Below, piece by piece: positions 34,451 through 43,517 of a stretch of DNA of 64,000 bases (positions are counted from its first letter, which is position 1; each line of letters begins with the position of its first letter). Location of the stretch: the NCBI GenBank assembly GCA_964371585.1, contig CAYJMD010000003.1, forward strand, positions 90,129 through 154,128, in the 5' to 3' direction. The position numbers and the translations under genes are program-made. The notes beneath the pieces are model-generated. The model worked only from the letters and a program-made list of their open reading frames with translations, was not told the DNA's origin and did no database searches. Source of the stretch: RGIG5057 sp964371585 (GTDB lineage Bacteria; Bacillota; Clostridia; TANB77; CAG-465).

Positions 34451-35320
34451 TTAATTAAATATGTTATATATTATAATCGCAGTTGTTTGTACTATGCATA
34501 GATTTGAAATATTTGATGCAAGTAAATTACTAACAACTTCTAAACTTGCTTTATTATCTTTAGTTGCTCTTTTATGTGTTACAAATGTAGTTATAAATGT
34601 TATAAGCTCTGGTATCGATGTTACAATTCCCATTAAAATACCTATTATAATTTCAGGTATTCCAAACTCCATACTTAAACCTTCTAAAGCTCCACTTAAC
34701 AAATTACCTAGTAAGTATATTATTATAATACTAATAGTTATTATAATAATATGTTTTCTTATCTTTTTCTTTCTATATTTATTTAATTTAGTAGTTTTTA
34801 AGTGTTCTTTATTTTCTGTTCTCTTTATTCTTCTTGCTTCTTTTTCTAATATCTCTTCTTCATCTATAAAATAATCTGTTGTCCTAGAAGTTATTATAAA
34901 TAATAAATATATAATTATTAAACTTGGTACAATCATAACTATAGATGAAGCATTATTAGTAATTAATATTATAGGCATAACAATTGTAAGTGATATAAGC
35001 AAATATTCTTTTAAAAAATTAATATTAAATACACTTTTTATTTTTTTAAAGTATAGTGAAACTAAAAAAACAAATATCAAATTTATAATATTTGATGATA
35101 GTACATTATACTCTGTAGTAGAAATAAGACCTAAACTTGCCGCAACAATCGTATTAATAAGTTCTGGTGTTGATGTGGCATAGCCAAGTATTTGTCCTAC
35201 AATTTTATTACTCCATTTTAAATAAATGGCTAGTTTCCTTATACTAGAAATAAGCATATTTCTAGTTATGAAAACAATACCTATTATAGAAAATAAAAAT
35301 ATAATTATATCTATTAACAT
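34451..35320 (-). CDS. Cation/Ca2+ exchanger family membrane protein
   Basis: This 289-residue protein has two related halves of hydrophobic helices. Each half carries an alpha-repeat motif: GYATSTPELINTIVAA near residue 46 and GIVTSIPELITFIT near residue 233, the G-x-(S/T)-x-PE(L/F) signature of the CaCA superfamily (YrbG/Na-Ca exchanger type). The halves are joined by a charged cytoplasmic loop (about 155-190, rich in Lys and Glu). The ion carried cannot be told from sequence. Shorter than typical (about 310). It is preceded by AGGAGG. Confidence 0.82.
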   Translation of the reverse strand: MLIDIIIFLFSIIGIVFITRNMLISSIRKLAIYLKWSNKIVGQILGYATSTPELINTIVAASLGLISTTEYNVLSSNIINLIFVFLVSLYFKKIKSVFNINFLKEYLLISLTIVMPIILITNNASSIVMIVPSLIIIYLLFIITSRTTDYFIDEEEILEKEARRIKRTENKEHLKTTKLNKYRKKKIRKHIIIITISIIIIYLLGNLLSGALEGLSMEFGIPEIIIGILMGIVTSIPELITFITTFVTHKRATKDNKASLEVVSNLLASNISNLCIVQTTAIIIYNIFN

Positions 35321-35366
35321 ATTTCCTCCTTTTATATTATAGTATTAAATTAGTATTTAATACAAA

Positions 35367-35400
35367 ATAAAAAAGGCATAGATAACCTATACCCTTTTTT
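35367..35400 (-). terminator. Terminator of veg
   Basis: Stem with AAAAGG/CCTTTT and TATAG/CTATG segments separated by a bulge, and a T-run on the minus strand just after the veg stop. Confidence 0.75.
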
Positions 35401-35407
35401 ATTTCTT

Positions 35408-35707
35408 TTATACCATTCTTGTTGCACATGATACTGAATAATCTGTATCTGCTACTCCTTCACCATTTTCTAGTGTTAATTCTAATGTGTTAGTAAGTAT
35501 ATCTGTATAAGAGAATGTTAGATTATTTGATGTATTTGCATCTATTATACTAAATACACTGGCATAAGTATTTGTAATAATACCTTCCCTATAATCGCAT
35601 TTGTTTCTTCCTACATTAGTTTTTAAAAAAACTTTTTTACCCATATACTCTTCTAGATCTTTTCTAATTTTCCCTAAAGATTCTTTTGAAACCATATTTG
35701 TAATCAT
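35408..35707 (-). CDS. veg: Veg family protein
   Basis: Small protein conserved in Firmicutes. In B. subtilis Veg stimulates biofilm gene expression. The 99 residues match the family along its length: LGKIRKDLEEYMGKKVFLK, the GRNK segment, then ITNTYASVFSI and FSYTDILTNTLELT. A GTG at 35716 overlaps the ribosome site, so the ATG at 35707 is chosen. Its promoter is a perfect consensus, as is known for the strong veg promoter of Bacillus. Confidence 0.92.
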   Translation of the reverse strand: MITNMVSKESLGKIRKDLEEYMGKKVFLKTNVGRNKCDYREGIITNTYASVFSIIDANTSNNLTFSYTDILTNTLELTLENGEGVADTDYSVSCATRMV

Positions 35708-35740
35708 CGTTATCACCTATAAAGCCTCTCTCTGAGCCTT

Positions 35741-35769
35741 ATTATACACTCTCACAACTAATTTGTCAA
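35741..35769 (-). promoter_or_regulatory. Sigma-A promoter of veg
   Basis: TTGACA (35764-35769), a 17-bp spacer and TATAAT (35741-35746): perfect consensus, parallel to the strong Bacillus veg promoter. Confidence 0.88.
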
Positions 35770-35884
35770 TACGACTTTTTTCGGCACACTTCGATTTATT
35801 TCAATATTATGTTTTCTATTTTTCTTTATTCTTCACACATTTTTCACATTGATGCTATTTCATCATCTTTTTATATCTTTTTTG

Positions 35885-37108
35885 TTACATTTGACTTTTT
35901 AGTGTTTCTATAGCCTTGTGTAACTGAATATCTTCATTATATGGAATAAATGATATATTTTTATATTCCTCTTTTGAATCTATATCAATATTTGGAGAAA
36001 TACCAACTCCATGTATCTCATTACCACTAGCAGTATAATATTTAGAACTTGTTATTGAAAGTGCTCCTATCCCAGAATTTAAAGGTTCTATTGTTTGAAC
36101 AATACCTTTTCCAAATGTGTTTTTACCAATAATAGTTCCTCTACCGGAGTCTTTAATAGCTCCAGCTAAAATTTCTGATGCACTTGCACTATATTCGTTA
36201 ACTAAAACTACAATTGGAATATCTATTTTTTTATCATCATCTGATGTATATATTTTTTCTGTACCATTTCCATATACAATCTTAACAATTTCTCCTTCTG
36301 GTAAAATCTGATCAGCAATATCTACAGCTTCAGTTAAAAGACCACCAGGATTTCCTCTTAAGTCAATAATTAAACTATTTACATTTTCCCTATCGTTTAA
36401 ATATTCATAAGCCTGTTTAAACTCTTCTGATATGTTATTTGAAAACTCTAATAATTTTATATATCCAACATCGTCATCATATACTTGTATATCTAAATTT
36501 GTACTTACAACTTTCTGTCTTAAATATGAATTTTCAAATGTACTACCATCTCTTAATATTTCAAGCTTAACTGTAGTACCTTCCTCACCTTTAATCATAT
36601 CTATAGCTTCAGAATAATTATCTTTTGTTACTTCTATACCTTCCACAGCAACTATTATATCACCAGCAATAATACCCGCATGCATAGCTGAAGAATCTTT
36701 CATAACATTTAATATTTTAATCCCTGATGTCTCTTCATCATATATTATATTAACTCCAATACCTACATATTCAGTTTGTGTAGGTACTAACATCTCCATA
36801 TATTCTTCATTAGTTACAAATCTAGTATATGGATCTCCAGTAGACTCTAATATACCTTCAATAGCTAACATTTTCATTTTTTCTAAATCTATATCATCTA
36901 TGTACTTTTCATCCAAAACATTAATGACTTCATTTATCTGCTTGAACATTTCACTATTTGTATCTGTAACTGTATTAATAGCTACTTCAGCTCTATAGAT
37001 ATCAAATAAAAAGTATGCTCCTAAAAAAATTAAAGCTCCCACAAGCATAAGTCCTGTAAGTATAATTAAATTTTCTTTTATTCTAGCAGTATTTATTTTA
37101 TCTTCCAT
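35885..37108 (-). CDS. C-terminal processing protease (S41, Ctp)
   Basis: Membrane-anchored serine protease acting outside the membrane. Residues about 12-34 form a signal anchor. A PDZ domain (about 100-190, with GIGVNIIYDEETSGIKI and AGIIAGDIIVAVEG) precedes the S41 domain. The catalytic pair is visible: Ser in NEYSASASEILAG (about 306) and Lys in KNTFGKGIVQ (about 332). The IIDLRGNPGG motif is intact. 407 residues, without the long C-terminal tail of CtpA. It lies beyond prfA, divIVA and sepF from the M23/FtsEX genes, a grouping with Ctp seen in many Firmicutes. CtpB-type signalling in sporulation is an alternative role. Confidence 0.93.
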   Translation of the reverse strand: MEDKINTARIKENLIILTGLMLVGALIFLGAYFLFDIYRAEVAINTVTDTNSEMFKQINEVINVLDEKYIDDIDLEKMKMLAIEGILESTGDPYTRFVTNEEYMEMLVPTQTEYVGIGVNIIYDEETSGIKILNVMKDSSAMHAGIIAGDIIVAVEGIEVTKDNYSEAIDMIKGEEGTTVKLEILRDGSTFENSYLRQKVVSTNLDIQVYDDDVGYIKLLEFSNNISEEFKQAYEYLNDRENVNSLIIDLRGNPGGLLTEAVDIADQILPEGEIVKIVYGNGTEKIYTSDDDKKIDIPIVVLVNEYSASASEILAGAIKDSGRGTIIGKNTFGKGIVQTIEPLNSGIGALSITSSKYYTASGNEIHGVGISPNIDIDSKEEYKNISFIPYNEDIQLHKAIETLKSQM

Positions 37109-37178
37109 TTTTATCCCCTTACATAAATTAATACTCCTATGTTAAAATTTTAGTAATAACATAGAAGTATCTTCTTAA

Positions 37179-38240
37179 TTAGTTTGTTCCTTCTTTTAAT
37201 CTTTCGGCTCTATCATAAGTAATTAGAGCTTCAATCATATCATCGATATTCCCATTTAAAAAATTTTCTAATTGATACATAGTATAGTTTATTCTATGAT
37301 CAGTTACTCTTCCTTGTGGGTAATTGTATGTTCTTATTTTTTCACTTCTATCTCCAGTACCAACTTGTAGTTTTCTTGTAGATGCAAGTTCTTTATTTTT
37401 CTGTTCTTCCATATATTCATATAGTTTTGATCTAAGCATTTTCATTGCAGTTTCTTTATTTTGAAGCTGCGACCTCTCTGTTTGACATGCAACAACAAAT
37501 CCAGTAGGTAAATGTGTTATTCTTATTGCTGATTCAGTTTTATTAACATGCTGACCACCAGCACCAGATGCTCTATATGTATCTATTCTTAAATCTGAAT
37601 TATTAATTTCAATTTCAACATCATCTACTTCTGGAAGCACAGCTACTGTTACTGTAGATGTATGTATTCTACCTGAAGCTTCTGTTTCTGGTACTCTTTG
37701 CACTCTATGAACTCCACTTTCAAATTTAAGCTGGCTATATGCACCTTTACCTTTTATAAGGAAAGACACTTCTTTAACTCCACCTATACCAGTTTCATTA
37801 ATATCTAAGATTTCTACTTGCCATCTTCTTAAGTCAGCATACATAGTATACATTCTATATAGATTATATGCAAATAAAGCAGCCTCTTCTCCACCAGCTC
37901 CACCTCTGATTTCAATGATAACATTATTATCATCATTTAAATCTTTTGGAAGTAGTAATATTTTAAGTTCTTCTTCAATAGTTACTAAACTTTCTTTAGA
38001 TTCGTAATACTCTGCTTCAGCCATTTCTTTCATTTCGGGATCTTTTAACATTTCTTCGGCTTCCATCATATTTTGTTTAGTTTTTTTATATTCTTGATAT
38101 TTCTCAATAACATCTTTCAAACTTGAGTGTTCTTTCATACATTTTTTAAACTCATTTTGATTAGACATTACGGCTACATCTGATATTTTCTCTGTTAATT
38201 CATTATATTTATTTTCTAATTCTTCTAATTTATCAAACAT
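37179..38240 (-). CDS. prfA: Peptide chain release factor 1
   Basis: Recognises UAA and UAG stop codons and triggers peptide release. Domain 3 carries SGAGGQHVNKTESAIR with the catalytic GGQ (about residue 227). The RF1-type segment SGVHRVQRVPETEASGRIHT is upstream of it. Length is 353 residues, typical. The usual downstream partner prmC is not here, and neither is tsaC, which lies at 3.5 kb. AGGAG before the ATG, and its own promoter. Confidence 0.97.
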   Translation of the reverse strand: MFDKLEELENKYNELTEKISDVAVMSNQNEFKKCMKEHSSLKDVIEKYQEYKKTKQNMMEAEEMLKDPEMKEMAEAEYYESKESLVTIEEELKILLLPKDLNDDNNVIIEIRGGAGGEEAALFAYNLYRMYTMYADLRRWQVEILDINETGIGGVKEVSFLIKGKGAYSQLKFESGVHRVQRVPETEASGRIHTSTVTVAVLPEVDDVEIEINNSDLRIDTYRASGAGGQHVNKTESAIRITHLPTGFVVACQTERSQLQNKETAMKMLRSKLYEYMEEQKNKELASTRKLQVGTGDRSEKIRTYNYPQGRVTDHRINYTMYQLENFLNGNIDDMIEALITYDRAERLKEGTN

Positions 38241-38271
38241 TATTTTCTCCTGCTTTCATAAGCTAATACTC

Positions 38272-38300
38272 ATTATACTATATATCTATTAAAAAGTCAA
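38272..38300 (-). promoter_or_regulatory. Sigma-A promoter of prfA
   Basis: TTGACT (38295-38300), a 17-bp spacer and TATAAT (38272-38277) on the minus strand. Confidence 0.75.
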
Positions 38301-38334
38301 TATAAAAGCCAAAAGCACAACTTTTTTGACACAT

Positions 38335-38367
38335 AAAAAATACTAGAGGATATACTCTAGTATTTTT
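38335..38367 (-). terminator. Terminator of divIVA
   Basis: A long perfect stem AAAAATACTAGAG/CTCTAGTATTTTT with a 6-nt loop lies 6 nt past the divIVA stop. The T-run is part of the stem. Confidence 0.88.
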
Positions 38368-38372
38368 ATTTT

Positions 38373-38816
38373 TTAATCTTCTTCATTTAAAATTTTAAGC
38401 TGAGCTTCAAGCATTGAACCTACTTTTATTTTATATATTTGCATTTGTTTTTTTACTTGTTCAAGCTCAATTTCTTTTGATTTAATTTCTAGCTTGATTT
38501 CTTCTAAAGCGTGTAAAGAATTTTTTTCAGCATCTTCTTTTATTTTATCAGCTTCTTCAATTGCAGTTTTTTTAATTTCTTCAGCTGCTCTATTTGTATT
38601 TTCAATTGTTTTACTCACACCTTCTTCTAAAGAGTTATAGTAATTTTGAGACTCTTCTGCAAGCGCAAGTCTATCATTTAAATCCTTATTTTCTTTAAAT
38701 AATAATTCATAGTCTACAATTATTTTTTCTAAAAAATCTTCCACATCATCAACTTTATAACCGCCAAATCTTGCTTTTTTAAATTCTTTATTTTCAATAT
38801 CTACTGGTGTTAGCAT
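38373..38816 (-). CDS. divIVA: Cell-division protein DivIVA
   Basis: Coiled-coil protein that binds curved membrane at septa and poles and recruits division or sporulation partners. The N-terminal lipid-binding domain shows TPVDIENKEFKKARFGGYKV followed by DVEDFLEKI. Residues 35-125 are a nearly continuous coiled coil of Glu/Lys heptads. At 147 residues it is similar to Bacillus DivIVA. It follows sepF, as in many Gram-positive genomes, but yggT and ylmH are missing between them. Confidence 0.95.
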   Translation of the reverse strand: MLTPVDIENKEFKKARFGGYKVDDVEDFLEKIIVDYELLFKENKDLNDRLALAEESQNYYNSLEEGVSKTIENTNRAAEEIKKTAIEEADKIKEDAEKNSLHALEEIKLEIKSKEIELEQVKKQMQIYKIKVGSMLEAQLKILNEED

Positions 38817-38925
38817 AGTTGCCTCCTAACTAATTATACTATTTTATTTAAGCATAACTATTCTACTATTCATATTAAATTATTCATTTTATCTTTTGTA
38901 GTTTTTTAATCTATATTTAAAAAGC

Positions 38926-38948
38926 ACTGCAAAAATTGCAGCGCTCTT
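38926..38948 (-). terminator. Terminator of sepF
   Basis: A 10-bp stem AGCGCTGCAA/TTGCAGTGCT with a small loop and T-run on the minus strand begins 3 nt past the sepF stop. Confidence 0.88.
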
Positions 38949-38950
38949 TA

Positions 38951-39436
38951 TTATTTCATCCATGAGAATGATAATTTTTCTTTATATTCTGCTCTTTCAA
39001 CATCATTTTGAATTTCTACATTTCTAGGTGTTACTAAATATATTCTATCTGATACATTTTGAATTGTACCTTCAGCTATAAATGTTGCTCCACTCATAAA
39101 ATCTAATATTCTTCTTGCTTCTTCTTTAGATATATTTTCTAAATTTACAATAACAGATTTTTTTTCTTTTAAATATTCAACGATCTCTTTAACATCATCA
39201 TATGCTGATGGTTGTGTTATAACCATTTTAGAAGATGATATTGCTGTATTCATAGGAATAACTTTTGAATTGATATTACGTGCTGAATAAGGACTTTCCT
39301 CTTCTATTTCGCTGAATTTTCTTCTTGAATATTCTGGTGCTTCATTTAAAGCTGGCGCTTCCTCGTATTCATCATACTCATATTCATCGTTACCGCCTAT
39401 ATTTAATGCATTCATAAACTTATTCATAATATTCAT
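38951..39436 (-). CDS. sepF: Cell-division protein SepF
   Basis: SepF polymerises on the membrane and tethers FtsZ. The N-terminus (MNKFMNALNIGG) is the amphipathic membrane helix, followed by an acidic Glu/Tyr linker. The SepF domain (about 72-150) has VITQPSAYDDVKEIVEYL, NLENISKEEARRILDFMSG and the end FIAEGTIQNVSDRIYLVTP. An AGGAGG site 6 nt before 39436 fixes the start. It is monocistronic, with a TTGACA promoter and its own terminator. Confidence 0.96.
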   Translation of the reverse strand: MNIMNKFMNALNIGGNDEYEYDEYEEAPALNEAPEYSRRKFSEIEEESPYSARNINSKVIPMNTAISSSKMVITQPSAYDDVKEIVEYLKEKKSVIVNLENISKEEARRILDFMSGATFIAEGTIQNVSDRIYLVTPRNVEIQNDVERAEYKEKLSFSWMK

Positions 39437-39471
39437 AAAATTCCTCCTATATTTAACAGTCTATATATATC

Positions 39472-39500
39472 ATTATGCTATATATATTTTTTACTGTCAA
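39472..39500 (-). promoter_or_regulatory. Sigma-A promoter of sepF
   Basis: TTGACA (39495-39500), a 17-bp spacer and CATAAT (39472-39477) on the minus strand. Confidence 0.75.
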
Positions 39501-39595
39501 CATATTTAAGTGTAATTTATTTTTTTTTTATTTTTTTGAATATTCATAGCTTTTTATGTTGTAATTTAATTGTAACATGTAATATTTCTGTAATA

Positions 39596-40783
39596 TTATC
39601 TAAAAGTAAAATTCATGTGTTGGAATAACATAAGTGCATCTGATCTTACATTATTTTTATATAATTCTAGATGTAAATGCGGCCCTGTCGAATTTCCTGT
39701 ATTTCCCACATAACCAATTATTTGTCCTTTAGTTACTTTTTGTCCAACTGTAACAGCTAAACTTTGTTGATGTGCATATAATGATTTATATGCAATCCCA
39801 TCTAAAGCAGATGTACCATGATCAATAATAACATAGTTACCGTAACTATAGTTCCACCCATATGCTGCAACAACAACTGTACCGTCACCCATTGCATATA
39901 TTGGTGTTCCTTCTATACCAGAACCTGCTATATCTGCTCCACCATGTTCCCTTGTAGAACCTGAGTTCCACGGATCATATTGTTCTTTAAATTTAGCAGT
40001 TATTATTGTAAATCCTGGAGTTGGATAGTACCAAAGACCATTAAATGCTCCTATACTTCCTAATTTATCTATTTCTTCTTGTATTTTATTTTCTGCTTCT
40101 TTTTCTTGCTCTTTAAGCTCTGCATTATATGCTTCTAACGTTTCTTTAGAATCATTTAAACTATCCATTTTATTTTGTTTTGCATCTCTTGCATCATCTA
40201 AAGCTTCAGCCGACTTTTCAGCATCATATGTTAATTGTTCTAATTGTACTTTTTGTATTTCTATATTACCTTTAACATCATCGATATACTCTTTTTGTGA
40301 TTTAAGATTATTTACTAAGTTTTTATCATATTCAAGTATACTATTCAAAACATTAAGCTTTGATAAAAAATCTTCAATACCTGATGAAGTAAAGAAAAGG
40401 TCAATTGCATTTGGTATTCCATTTTCATATATTATTCTTAATCTTGTTTCATATAATTCTTGTGCTGCACTATATGAAAGTGATGAAGTTTGAAGAGCTT
40501 GTTCTTGCTCATCTAATTTAGAATTAACTTCTTCCATTTCAGCATTTAACTCTGATAATTTTATACTATATTTTCCTATCTCTCCATCTAGCACTATTAA
40601 ATCATATACTATTTCTGATATTTCTCTATCAATACCTGTAAGCTGATCTGTTGCTTCTTGTTGCTCTTTCTTTATTTCTTCTAATTCTTTTTCATAATCC
40701 GATAAAGTAGTAGCAGTTACATTACTTGCAAATAGTAGAGATATACAAAAAATACTTGAAATAATTATTTTATTTTTTTTCAT
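39596..40783 (-). CDS. Murein M23 peptidase with coiled coil (EnvC-like)
   Basis: Exported peptidoglycan hydrolase or hydrolase activator. A signal peptide (about 1-25, ending near NVTATT) precedes a long coiled coil (about 28-235) and a C-terminal LytM/M23 domain. The zinc ligands are intact: HGGAD (HxxxD, about 278) and GPHLHLE (HxH, about 367). This suggests an active endopeptidase, unlike E. coli EnvC, which has lost them. It follows ftsE-ftsX by 18 nt, so FtsEX probably controls it across the membrane, as for CwlO or PcsB in other Firmicutes. Confidence 0.92.
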   Translation of the reverse strand: MKKNKIIISSIFCISLLFASNVTATTLSDYEKELEEIKKEQQEATDQLTGIDREISEIVYDLIVLDGEIGKYSIKLSELNAEMEEVNSKLDEQEQALQTSSLSYSAAQELYETRLRIIYENGIPNAIDLFFTSSGIEDFLSKLNVLNSILEYDKNLVNNLKSQKEYIDDVKGNIEIQKVQLEQLTYDAEKSAEALDDARDAKQNKMDSLNDSKETLEAYNAELKEQEKEAENKIQEEIDKLGSIGAFNGLWYYPTPGFTIITAKFKEQYDPWNSGSTREHGGADIAGSGIEGTPIYAMGDGTVVVAAYGWNYSYGNYVIIDHGTSALDGIAYKSLYAHQQSLAVTVGQKVTKGQIIGYVGNTGNSTGPHLHLELYKNNVRSDALMLFQHMNFTFR

Positions 40784-40801
40784 ATAATTACACTCTCCTA
40801 T

Positions 40802-41692
40802 TTAATTTTTTAAATATTTTTTCAATGATATCATACTACCTATAATACCTATTAATAATCCAAGTATTACAAATAGACCAAGTACTTGATACCATAAGCT
40901 TGAATATGGTAATAGTCCAAATGTTCCTAAACTTGTTCCATAACTATTTACTCTTGCGTACATAGCAACATAACCAAGCGAAACGATTATAAATGAAATT
41001 AAACTACTAACAAGTCCCATTATAGCACCTTCAACAATAAATGGAGCTCTAATAAATGAATCTGTTGCACCTATATATTTCATAATATATATTTCTCTTT
41101 TATTTGAATATACTGCAAGTTTAATTGTATTTGATATTATAAATACAGATACCACAAGCATAACTATTCCAAGAGCTAATAATACTACACTAACTACTGA
41201 TGAAATAGATAATACAGAATTAATTGTAGTTTCATTAAAACTTACTTTATATATTCCTTCTATTTTTTCAACTTTTTCTTTTACAGATGAAGCATATTCT
41301 AAATCTTCGAATGTTACTACAAATGAAGCCGGAAATGGTAATGTTTTTTCCATACCTTCAAGTAAATACTCTTGTCCTTCAAAAACAGTTTTAGCATGTT
41401 CAAAAGCCATTTCTTTAGAAATATATAATACTTCTTCTACACCTTCTAAAACTTTTATTTCATCTTCCATGTAACTTATTTGATTTTCTGTAGTTCCATC
41501 TGTTATGAAAGCTTGAAATCCTTGTTCTTCTTCTATAATTCTAACATTTGCAGTTATATTTTGAAGTATAAGTACAAATATTCCAAGTATTAACATTGTT
41601 GCAGTTATGATAAGCATTGTAGACAATGTTTTAGAAGTATGTTTCTTTAAATTATCATAACCTTCTTTAATTAAATATCCTCTGGTTGTCAA
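40802..41692 (-). CDS. ftsX: Cell-division permease-like protein FtsX
   Basis: Membrane partner of FtsE. Four transmembrane segments are visible: one near residues 22-44 and three in the C-terminal half. A large extracellular loop (about 50-165, with ENQISYMEDEIKVLEG) would bind a murein hydrolase. The conserved YIMKYIGATDSFIRAPF contacts FtsE. The 296 residues match the family. The start overlaps the ftsE stop (ATGA), indicating coupled translation. Confidence 0.96.
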   Translation of the reverse strand: MTTRGYLIKEGYDNLKKHTSKTLSTMLIITATMLILGIFVLILQNITANVRIIEEEQGFQAFITDGTTENQISYMEDEIKVLEGVEEVLYISKEMAFEHAKTVFEGQEYLLEGMEKTLPFPASFVVTFEDLEYASSVKEKVEKIEGIYKVSFNETTINSVLSISSVVSVVLLALGIVMLVVSVFIISNTIKLAVYSNKREIYIMKYIGATDSFIRAPFIVEGAIMGLVSSLISFIIVSLGYVAMYARVNSYGTSLGTFGLLPYSSLWYQVLGLFVILGLLIGIIGSMISLKKYLKN

Positions 41693-42369
41693 TTTAAATA
41701 TCCCCCTTTTGCATTATCTCTTACAACTTTACCTCTTTCAAGAGCTATAACTCTCTTACCAAGTTTATCAACAATTTCTTTAGCATGAGTTACAACAATT
41801 ATTGTTGTCCCTCTTTTATTTATTTCTTGTAATGTATCAAAAATATTATCTGCAGTTGTAGGATCTAAATTTCCTGTTGGTTCGTCAGCAATTATTATAG
41901 GAGGATTTGTAGCAAGTGCTCTAGCTAAAGAAACTCTTTGCTGTTCTCCACCAGATAATTGATTTGGATAATAATTACCTTTACCTTCTAAACCTACAAG
42001 TTTTAACATTTCTTTTGTTTGTTTTATAATTTCTCTATCAGATGCATCGATTATTCTTAAAGCAAACTCAATGTTTTCATTTACTGTTCTATCATATAAT
42101 AATCTAAAATCCTGAAATACAAATCCTATTTTTCTTCTTAAAAACGGAACATCTTTTTTCTTAACTTTACTTACTTCTTTAGAATTAACTATAATTTCTC
42201 CACTTGTAAGTTCTTCTTCTTTAACTAAAAGTTTTAAAAAAGTTGATTTACCGCTTCCAGAAGGACCAACTAAAAACACAAATTCGCCATCATTAATCTT
42301 TATATTTATATCTTCTAAAGCCGCTACATTATGTTCATAATTTTTATTAACATTTTTAAATTCAATCAT
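41689..42369 (-). CDS. ftsE: Cell-division ATP-binding protein FtsE
   Basis: ABC ATPase that drives conformational signalling through FtsX to a cell-wall hydrolase. Walker A is VGPSGSGKST, the signature LSGGEQQRVSLARAL and Walker B IIADEPTGNLDP. The family-specific Q-loop region GFVFQDFRLL is intact. The start at 42369 with GAGAGGA upstream is preferred over an in-frame start at 42405, which falls in the promoter. 226 residues. First gene of ftsE-ftsX-M23. Confidence 0.96.
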   Translation of the reverse strand: MIEFKNVNKNYEHNVAALEDINIKINDGEFVFLVGPSGSGKSTFLKLLVKEEELTSGEIIVNSKEVSKVKKKDVPFLRRKIGFVFQDFRLLYDRTVNENIEFALRIIDASDREIIKQTKEMLKLVGLEGKGNYYPNQLSGGEQQRVSLARALATNPPIIIADEPTGNLDPTTADNIFDTLQEINKRGTTIIVVTHAKEIVDKLGKRVIALERGKVVRDNAKGGYLN

Positions 42370-42407
42370 AATTTTCCTCTCACTATGTAAGCATCGCTTA
42401 CACACTT

Positions 42408-42436
42408 ATAGTATCATAAATTTTTCTATTTGTCCA
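42408..42436 (-). promoter_or_regulatory. Sigma-A promoter of ftsEX
   Basis: TGGACA (42431-42436), a 17-bp spacer and TACTAT (42408-42413). The short leader has a GTAAGC/GCTTAC hairpin. Confidence 0.65.
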
Positions 42437-42479
42437 TATTTCGAGCTAAATTTTCATTTTTTTATCATTGTAATAACAA

Positions 42480-43064
42480 TTATTTATGTAATAATTTTAA
42501 TGATCTTTTTATTATATCTTCTACTGATAAATCGTCAAAGTCATTATTATCTGCTATATCTCTTAACTCTTTAGATGTATAACCTAAAACAGCAAGTGCA
42601 CTCATTGCTTCATCAATATTAGTATTTTTAACTTTACCAGTTTTTTCTTTAACAATTAAATCTTCTGTTTTTATTTTATCCTTTAATTCAAATATAATTT
42701 TACCAGCCATCTTAGGACCAATTCCTGGTACTGACTTAAGCAGTGATATATTTTCTGTAACTATGGCTGTACAAATATCCACTTCTGATATATTTGATAT
42801 TATTCCTAAAGCTACTTTACTACCAACACCACTAACTGAAGTTAATTTTTTAAAAAATTCTAATTTACTCATGGTTAAAAAACCAAATAATCTCATGTCA
42901 TCTTCTCTATGAACAAATTGTGTATATATTATTTGTTCTTCTTCTAATTTTAAACATGTAAGTTCATCTTGAGGCATAAAAATATTGTATCCAATATTCG
43001 AAACCTCAAGAACTACTTTTTCTATATCTATATATTTAACTATTCCTTTAAAATATGCGTACAT
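42480..43064 (-). CDS. ruvA: Holliday junction branch-migration protein RuvA
   Basis: RuvA binds four-way DNA junctions and loads the RuvB motor. The 194 residues have the OB domain (MYAYFKGIVKYID), a double helix-hairpin-helix (LTSVSGVGSKVALGII, SVPGIGPKMAGKIIFEL) and the small C-terminal RuvB-binding domain after an acidic linker. ruvB and ruvC, its usual neighbours, are not in this window. It follows a small membrane protein by 31 nt. Confidence 0.96.
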   Translation of the reverse strand: MYAYFKGIVKYIDIEKVVLEVSNIGYNIFMPQDELTCLKLEEEQIIYTQFVHREDDMRLFGFLTMSKLEFFKKLTSVSGVGSKVALGIISNISEVDICTAIVTENISLLKSVPGIGPKMAGKIIFELKDKIKTEDLIVKEKTGKVKNTNIDEAMSALAVLGYTSKELRDIADNNDFDDLSVEDIIKRSLKLLHK

Positions 43065-43095
43065 TTCATCACCTTGTACTATTTTACATTAAATA

Positions 43096-43416
43096 TCATT
43101 CTTTGTCAATTATGTTGTATATATTTATATCAACCTCATCTTGCAAATCTTCACTTTCAATAACTTGTAAAATTTTTTCATTTATATATGTATTTGTATT
43201 ATATAAGTATATATCTATTTTTTCTTCTTTTATTTTTTTTGATTTATTTTGATTTTCAATCTTGTTTTTAATTTTAATTTTATTTTTTCTGTATTTACCT
43301 TTCTTATATGTACTACTTAAGTTTTTCAAATTATCAATACTTGAAACTTCAAAAGCAGCTATTATAATCCCAAGAACAGCTACTAAATATATTATCGTTT
43401 CTATTAAAATATTCAT
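43096..43416 (-). CDS. Small membrane-anchored protein, unknown
   Basis: A 106-residue protein with one N-terminal transmembrane helix (about 2-24), a very Lys/Asn-rich linker (KIKIKNKIENQNKSKKIKEE) and a C-terminal acidic segment. No family recognised. A GTG at 43425 coincides with the ribosome site AGGTGAT, so the ATG at 43416 is chosen. It lies directly upstream of ruvA and may share its message. The low-complexity middle limits confidence in any functional guess. Confidence 0.6.
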   Translation of the reverse strand: MNILIETIIYLVAVLGIIIAAFEVSSIDNLKNLSSTYKKGKYRKNKIKIKNKIENQNKSKKIKEEKIDIYLYNTNTYINEKILQVIESEDLQDEVDINIYNIIDKE

Positions 43417-43464
43417 TATAATCACCTTTATATATTATATTTTATATTTTATTTTGTGTTACTA

Positions 43465-43493
43465 TTGAAATTTATCAATTAGATGTGTATAAT
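43465..43493 (+). promoter_or_regulatory. Sigma-A promoter of the 43518 gene
   Basis: TTGAAA (43465-43470), a 17-bp spacer and TATAAT (43488-43493), with TG near the -10 box. An upstream start at 43485 would lie in the promoter. Confidence 0.75.
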
Positions 43494-43517
43494 AATATTA
43501 CTAATAAGGAGAGTATT

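Noticed and set aside
37137..37164. Hairpin between prfA and the Ctp gene as terminator
   Set aside because: The stem is clear, but no T-run follows on the minus strand, so termination is not supported.
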